A stretch of 64,000 nt of DNA from positions 3,782,001 to 3,846,000 of the forward strand of contig JADJRK010000001.1 in assembly GCA_016712285.1 (NCBI GenBank). The letters are read 5' to 3'. The position numbers and the translations under genes were made by a program. This document shows, one piece after another, positions 59,900 through 64,000 of the stretch (positions within the stretch are counted from its first letter, which is position 1; every line of letters begins with the position of its first letter). The notes under the pieces were generated by a model. The model did not search any database and had not been told where the DNA came from. It was given only the letters and a program-made list of their open reading frames with translations. The DNA is from Planctomycetota bacterium (lineage in GTDB: Bacteria > Planctomycetota > UBA8742 > UBA2392).

Positions 59900-61849
59900 A
59901 TGAGAACTCTGCTTTGCCTCGCACTGCTGGCAGCCTGTAGCAGTCTCGCCGCGCAAGCCACAATTCCTGCGCCGCCTTCCTCGAACTACACCGTGACTTC
60001 TGGTGCGCTTTCGAACACCTACGTGCCGCTAACCGGCGCCACTAATCTTGGGCTGGGATACGGCGGCGTTTCTGCACTGATTTCGCCAACTGGCTTCAGC
60101 TTTGATTACTTCGGCAACAACTACACCAGCTTCCGGATCTATGCCTCCGGCTACATGGTCATGGGCAGTGCGTCAGGGACACCTACCAAGCCGGTAGACC
60201 ACTCCAGCGCGGTCGGAAATTTTGTCTCGCCGCTTTGGGGCGACTATAACCCCCAGGCGTTCCTGGGCATGGCCTCAACCATGGGCCAGGTCGGGTACAC
60301 ATGGTCCGGCGGTGTATTGACCGTCGAATGGAAAGACATTCCCAGCAACAGCAACAACGCTATCGGCGTGCGCATGCAGGCTGTCCTCGATACAGCCAAC
60401 GACACCATCGAATTCCGCTATGGCCAGCCCAATGGCGGCGGCGGCTTCACCAACACCTCGGCCAACGCGTGCGCGATCTCGGGCCCGAACACGGTCAGCC
60501 CGCAGGCGGTGGTGCCCGGCAGCGACGGCACCAACGTCAGCAGCACCGGGCAGGTGAACACTTACCCGCGCGACCGGTTCATTCGCTTCACGCCAGCGGG
60601 CACGGCGCCGACGAACAACGCGCCCAACATCAGCGTCAGCTACATCGATGCCTCAAGCAACATCGTCATCATCCCGAACGCCGGCACGCTCAACGTGCCC
60701 CACGGCACGACCGTTAGCGCGTTGTTCTTTGCCGTGCGCGTCGGGGACACCGACCTCGACAACTGCTCGCTGACAGCCACCATCTCGAACGTTGGCGCCA
60801 CGGGCCTCGTCACCTCAGAGTGGGAAAGTGCCAGCACCCTTACGCCGTACCAGATTTTCCCGTCCAGCGGCACGTTTGACACCACCGCCGGCGCCACTCA
60901 CGTGTTCGCGCTGGTGGCCGACGACGGCACCGACACCACGCCCTTCAGCTTCAGCGTCGTGCAGGCCGCGTCGGGCCCGACCATCAGCGTGACCGCTGGC
61001 GGCACCGCCGTCGCCAGCGGGCAGGCCGCGTCGGGCACAAACCGCGACTTCGGCAACCAGGACGTCGGCACTGCCTCGGCGGCGCTGACCATCGCCATCA
61101 GCAACAACGGCGGCAGCAACCTGACCGTCGGCACGCCGACCGTTGGCGGCGCCAGCACCGAGTTTGCGCTCGACATGACTGGCTTCAGCGGCACCGTCAC
61201 GCCGGGCACCAGCACGAGCTTTGACGTGACGTTCGAGCCGACCAGCCCCGGCGCCAAGGTCGCGCAGCTTACCGTCACTAACAGTGCCGGCGCGGACTTC
61301 GTTATCGAAGTCATGGGCACCGGCACGCAGCCGCAGGTTCCGGCCCCGCTGCTGGCCGTCCGCCTGGGCGGCGTGACCGGCAGCTACATCCTGCACGGCA
61401 GCACCGTGGATTTCGGAACGCTGGACCTGACACAGGGCACCGGCGTAGCACGCACCATCTTTGTCCAGAACGTCGGCACGGCAACCCTGACGCTGGGCAC
61501 CCCGGCCAGCAGCGGCGCCGAGTTCACCTGCGGCACGTTGCCTGCAACCCTTGCGCCCAATGCCAGTGCCACGTTTGTGATTACCTATCAGCCGGCGGCG
61601 GCGGGTTCGCACAACCACAGTGTTACGTTCTCGCACGACGACAGCACGGTCAGCAACCCATTCCGGATTGACGTCAGCGCGGCTGCGACCAGTGGCACGA
61701 CTCCCCCGCCAACCGGCGGCGGCAGCGGCCTTTCGGGCGGCAGCGGCGGTGGCGGCTGTGTGTCGTCGACGGGCGCTTCGGGCCTGCTGGTCATGATCCT
61801 GGCGCTGTGTGCGGTCATGGGCGTCCGCACCCGGCGTAGGCGCGCGTGA
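59900..61849 (+). CDS. Secreted multi-domain protein with GGGGC C-terminal anchor
   Basis: 649 residues from ATG 59900; AGGAG six bases upstream makes this start better than the ATG at 59894. Signal peptide (LLCLALLAACSSLAAQA). The first ~200 residues look like a nidogen-like/lectin fold. After that come repeated Ig-like and choice-of-anchor modules (VGTASAALTIAISNNGGSNL, PTSPGAKVAQLTVTNSAG, YQPAAAGSHNHSVTFSHDD). The C-terminus is GGSGGGGC-VSSTGASG, a hydrophobic helix, then RTRRRRA, the same pattern as the 13278 product. Divergent from an XRE-TPR regulator gene. Role unknown; surface adhesion is a guess. Confidence 0.82.
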   Translation: MRTLLCLALLAACSSLAAQATIPAPPSSNYTVTSGALSNTYVPLTGATNLGLGYGGVSALISPTGFSFDYFGNNYTSFRIYASGYMVMGSASGTPTKPVDHSSAVGNFVSPLWGDYNPQAFLGMASTMGQVGYTWSGGVLTVEWKDIPSNSNNAIGVRMQAVLDTANDTIEFRYGQPNGGGGFTNTSANACAISGPNTVSPQAVVPGSDGTNVSSTGQVNTYPRDRFIRFTPAGTAPTNNAPNISVSYIDASSNIVIIPNAGTLNVPHGTTVSALFFAVRVGDTDLDNCSLTATISNVGATGLVTSEWESASTLTPYQIFPSSGTFDTTAGATHVFALVADDGTDTTPFSFSVVQAASGPTISVTAGGTAVASGQAASGTNRDFGNQDVGTASAALTIAISNNGGSNLTVGTPTVGGASTEFALDMTGFSGTVTPGTSTSFDVTFEPTSPGAKVAQLTVTNSAGADFVIEVMGTGTQPQVPAPLLAVRLGGVTGSYILHGSTVDFGTLDLTQGTGVARTIFVQNVGTATLTLGTPASSGAEFTCGTLPATLAPNASATFVITYQPAAAGSHNHSVTFSHDDSTVSNPFRIDVSAAATSGTTPPPTGGGSGLSGGSGGGGCVSSTGASGLLVMILALCAVMGVRTRRRRA

Positions 61850-61868
61850 GGTGCCTCTCGCGCACAAG

Positions 61869-61894
61869 AAAAGGGCGGCGTGTGCCGCCCTTTT
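61869..61894 (+). terminator. Intrinsic terminator
   Basis: AAAAGGGCGGC (61869-61879) pairs exactly with GCCGCCCTTTT (61884-61894) around GTGT. The 3' arm itself ends in a T-run. Follows the 59900 gene. Confidence 0.8.
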
Positions 61895-61924
61895 CCAATT
61901 TGACGCGGGTTCTAAGGTGCGGCA

Positions 61925-62386
61925 ATGGAACCTCTGGCCCATACGATTCGCGTGACCGTGCGCTTCATGGAAAGCGATCTGTTGCGCATGGTGTGGCACG
62001 GCAACTACGTGCGCTGGATTGAGGACGCGCGCCAGGCTCTGGGCAGCTGCATCGGGCTGGGCTACGAGGACTTCATGCGCGAGCACTTCGCCTGCCCGAT
62101 CGTGGACATGCACCTTTCGTACAAGCGCCCGGCACGCTACGGCGACAAGCTCGACATCACCGCGAGCCTGCACTGGATGGAGGTGCCCAAGCTGGTGCAC
62201 AGCTACGAAGTGCGCCGCGCAGCCGACGGCGAACTACTGACCACTGCGGAGACCACGCAGGTATTGCTGCACCCCGACCAGAAACTCGCGCTCAACTTCC
62301 CGCCGTTTCTTGACGACTTTCGGCAGCGCTGGAAACTAGGCCAGGTGAAGGTCCCCGCGACACCTGCGCCCACCCCCTGGTCCTGA
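61925..62386 (+). CDS. 4HBT (YbgC-like) acyl-CoA thioesterase
   Basis: 153 residues, hot-dog fold. VRFMESDLLRMVWHGNYVRW matches the 4HBT active-site strand where an Asp (18) and the HxNY loop act. RYGDKLDITASL and RAADGELLTTAETTQVLL match the later strands. Family members hydrolyse acyl-CoA or acyl-ACP thioesters. It heads a likely operon with two ketosynthase-type genes (37 bases to the next start), which points to acyl-ACP substrates in lipid or polyketide synthesis. Cytoplasmic. Confidence 0.85.
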   Translation: MEPLAHTIRVTVRFMESDLLRMVWHGNYVRWIEDARQALGSCIGLGYEDFMREHFACPIVDMHLSYKRPARYGDKLDITASLHWMEVPKLVHSYEVRRAADGELLTTAETTQVLLHPDQKLALNFPPFLDDFRQRWKLGQVKVPATPAPTPWS

Positions 62387-62422
62387 CCTGTTCGCAACCC
62401 GCGCCGTCGCTAACCTCGCGCC

Positions 62423-63493
62423 ATGGACATTGCCATCATAGCCACCGGCGTCGCCGTGCCCCATGGCGACGCGATGTCGCCGTCCGATGACCTGTGGTCA
62501 ATGCTGCTCGGCGGGCAGTCGCAGTTGCGCGTACACGCGCACCTGGGGCTCGATTCGCCGGCGTGCACGCTGGCCGAAGGCTTTGCTGCCCCCCGCGCCA
62601 CGGCGCTGGCCCACCACGCGCTGCGCCAGGTGATTCGCGATTTGCCGCCAGAGCGCGCAGCCGTGGTCATTGCCACCACAAAGGGCGAACTTGAGCCGTG
62701 GCTGGCCGGCCATGGCACAGACGGTTTGAACGCGCTTGCGCAGCAGCTTGCCGACATGGGCGTGAAGTTGCCGCCACTTTGCCGCGTGGTCAGCAACGCC
62801 TGCGTCAGCGGCGCCCAGGCCCTGATTGAGGGCCTTGAGCTTGTGGCCGACGGCGACGCCGATGCCGGACTGGTGCTGGCCACCGACGCGCTGACACCCT
62901 TCGTTGCGCAGGGCTTTCACAGTCTGCAAGGCGATTCACCGACCGGCACGCGGCCCTTTGATGCCACGCGCGACGGCCTGAGCCTGGGCGAATCCGCGGC
63001 TGCGGTGGTGCTTGCGCGCGGCCCGGGCCCGCGCGTGCACGGGTATGGCGCCAGCAACGACGCCAACCATATCAGCGGCCCCGACCGTGACGGCGGCGGC
63101 TTGGCGCTGGCAATCGAACGCGCTCTGGCGGGGGTCGACCGGTCGCGCATCGTGGCCATCTGCGCCCACGGCACCGGCACCGTCTACAACGACGCCATGG
63201 AAGCGCGCGCCTTTCACCGCGTGTTCGGCAGCAAGCCGCCGCCGGTGTTCGGCATCAAGGGCAGCATCGGCCACACCCTTGGTGCGGCAGGGTTGCTGGA
63301 AGTGATTGTCAGCCTGCGGGTAGCCACCGAGGGCGTGATTCCGCCCACGGTGGGTTATGAAAAGGGCGAGAGTGAACATCCACTCGATGTCGTGCACGGC
63401 AAGCCGCGCAAGGTCAAGCCAGGGCTGGTGCTGACCACCAACAGCGGCTTCGGCGGCATGAACACCGCCATCGTGGTAGGGGGCGGGCCATGA
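62423..63493 (+). CDS. Beta-ketoacyl synthase (KAS-type)
   Basis: 356 residues, thiolase fold with the full KAS triad. Nucleophile Cys127 lies in VSNACVSGAQAL, His249 in AHGTGTVYND, and His284 in KGSIGHTLGAAG. GGMNTAIVVGGG closes the active site near the C-terminus. Shorter than FabF (~410), missing part of the N-terminal strand cover. It condenses acyl-ACP with malonyl-ACP in fatty acid or polyketide chain growth. Its TGA overlaps the ATG of the following KAS-like gene. Confidence 0.88.
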   Translation: MDIAIIATGVAVPHGDAMSPSDDLWSMLLGGQSQLRVHAHLGLDSPACTLAEGFAAPRATALAHHALRQVIRDLPPERAAVVIATTKGELEPWLAGHGTDGLNALAQQLADMGVKLPPLCRVVSNACVSGAQALIEGLELVADGDADAGLVLATDALTPFVAQGFHSLQGDSPTGTRPFDATRDGLSLGESAAAVVLARGPGPRVHGYGASNDANHISGPDRDGGGLALAIERALAGVDRSRIVAICAHGTGTVYNDAMEARAFHRVFGSKPPPVFGIKGSIGHTLGAAGLLEVIVSLRVATEGVIPPTVGYEKGESEHPLDVVHGKPRKVKPGLVLTTNSGFGGMNTAIVVGGGP

Positions 63494-64000
63494 CCGCACA
63501 CCTGCTTGCCTACGCGCGCATCTTTCCGTCGGGCCTGCTGAGCTGGGTCGGCGGCGACCTGACGCGCACAAGCTGGCGCCAGCTCGGCGACGACACGCGC
63601 GGACCGCTGGGTATACCGGCGCTCAAGGCCCGCTGGTTCTTCGAGCAGCCGCACCCCAAGTTCGGGCGCATGGACCCGCTGTGCAAGATTGCCGTGGCGG
63701 CGTCACAGATGCTGGCGCGCGCGTTGCCTGATGACCGCGACGAGGTTGCGCAGGTGGGCGGCACGATGTTGGGCTGCCTCGAAGTGGACGCGCAGTTTGA
63801 GCAGACGCGTCTGGCCGGCAACCCGTCGCCTGCGCTGTTTGTGTACACTCTGCCCAGCATGTTCCAGGGCGAAGTGGCGATTCTGCACAAGCTGCGGGGC
63901 CGCTGCACCTTGCTGTCGGCCGGACCGCTCAGTGGGCTGACCGCGCTGGCCACCGCGATCCGCTGGATTGAAAAAGGCCGCGCCACGCACGTGCTGGCCA
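63490..64000 (+). CDS. Ketosynthase-like protein lacking the catalytic Cys (chain-length-factor-like), truncated by window end
   Basis: 170 codons before the window ends; ATGA overlap with the previous KAS gene. The fold markers YTLPSMFQGEVAIL and LLSAGPLSGLTALATAIRWI align with the KAS active-site strand. Where the true enzyme has Cys (NACVSG), this one has Pro (AGPLSG), as in chain-length factors that pair with a catalytic KAS in type II polyketide, aryl polyene and similar systems. A KAS/CLF-like pair with a thioesterase suggests specialised acyl chain synthesis. The rest of the cluster lies outside. Confidence 0.7.
   Translation, partial: MTAHLLAYARIFPSGLLSWVGGDLTRTSWRQLGDDTRGPLGIPALKARWFFEQPHPKFGRMDPLCKIAVAASQMLARALPDDRDEVAQVGGTMLGCLEVDAQFEQTRLAGNPSPALFVYTLPSMFQGEVAILHKLRGRCTLLSAGPLSGLTALATAIRWIEKGRATHVLA

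Noticed and set aside
60815..62200. 461-codon minus-strand frame
   Set aside because: Spans two plus-strand genes and their terminator; antisense artefact of GC-rich DNA.

Overview
The window is a high-GC bacterial chromosome segment, most likely from a Planctomycetota-like lineage. Three things point that way. It carries large membrane-anchored Ser/Thr kinases, one fused to WD40 repeats. It has many secreted proteins with Cys-containing C-terminal anchors. It has lpxB, which implies lipid A and an outer membrane. The phylum is an inference from gene content; there is no rRNA gene to confirm it.

Layout. 1-5595 (minus): two translationally coupled Hsp100/Clp-type AAA+ ATPases, the second cut by the window edge. 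5732-7317 (plus): a radical SAM protein and an FHA-domain membrane protein. 7333-12819 (minus): three secreted alpha/alpha-toroid (terpenoid-cyclase-fold) proteins, two of them close paralogues. 13278-16921: a secreted beta-helix protein with a GGGGC-type C-terminal anchor, overlapping tail-to-tail a XRE-HTH/TPR regulator. 17150-19951 (plus): a thioredoxin-like secreted protein whose first redox cysteine is an in-frame UGA (a probable selenoprotein), followed at once by a secreted glycosidase-like protein.

20189-27217 is an accessory island. It holds a HINT toxin gene and an RHS deaminase toxin gene with downstream immunity candidates, duplicated HINT fragments, an orphan small gene, and an IS3-family element with a textbook -1 frameshift heptamer. 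Broken plus-strand genes lie at both borders. 27302-32650 is a 1782-residue kinase with an N-terminal RNxxxH (HEPN-like) region and a WD40 C-terminus. 32969-33044 is an initiator-like tRNA-Met.

33204-45668 holds a secreted beta-rich protein, an aldo/keto reductase lacking the usual tyrosine, a second kinase, lpxB, a second radical SAM protein, a CAP-domain lipoprotein, another C-terminally anchored protein, a 29-bp inverted-repeat element and a large lipoprotein. 45856-47960 is recR-rpoN, overlapping by one base. 48022-55340 holds an ECF sigma/anti-sigma pair, a lipoprotein, guaA and a membrane/coiled-coil pair. 55436-57808 is a HExxH-vWA protein. 57865-57942 is tRNA-His. 58257-61849 is the second XRE-TPR regulator, divergent from a second GGGGC-anchored protein. 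61925-64000 is a thioesterase, ketosynthase and ketosynthase-like (Cys-less) operon that runs out of the window and looks like a small type II fatty acid/polyketide locus.

The strongest candidates for something undescribed are the UGA-containing thioredoxin-like gene, the repeated pairing of XRE-TPR regulators with GGGGC-anchored surface proteins, and the coupled Clp-like pair with an extra C-terminal domain.
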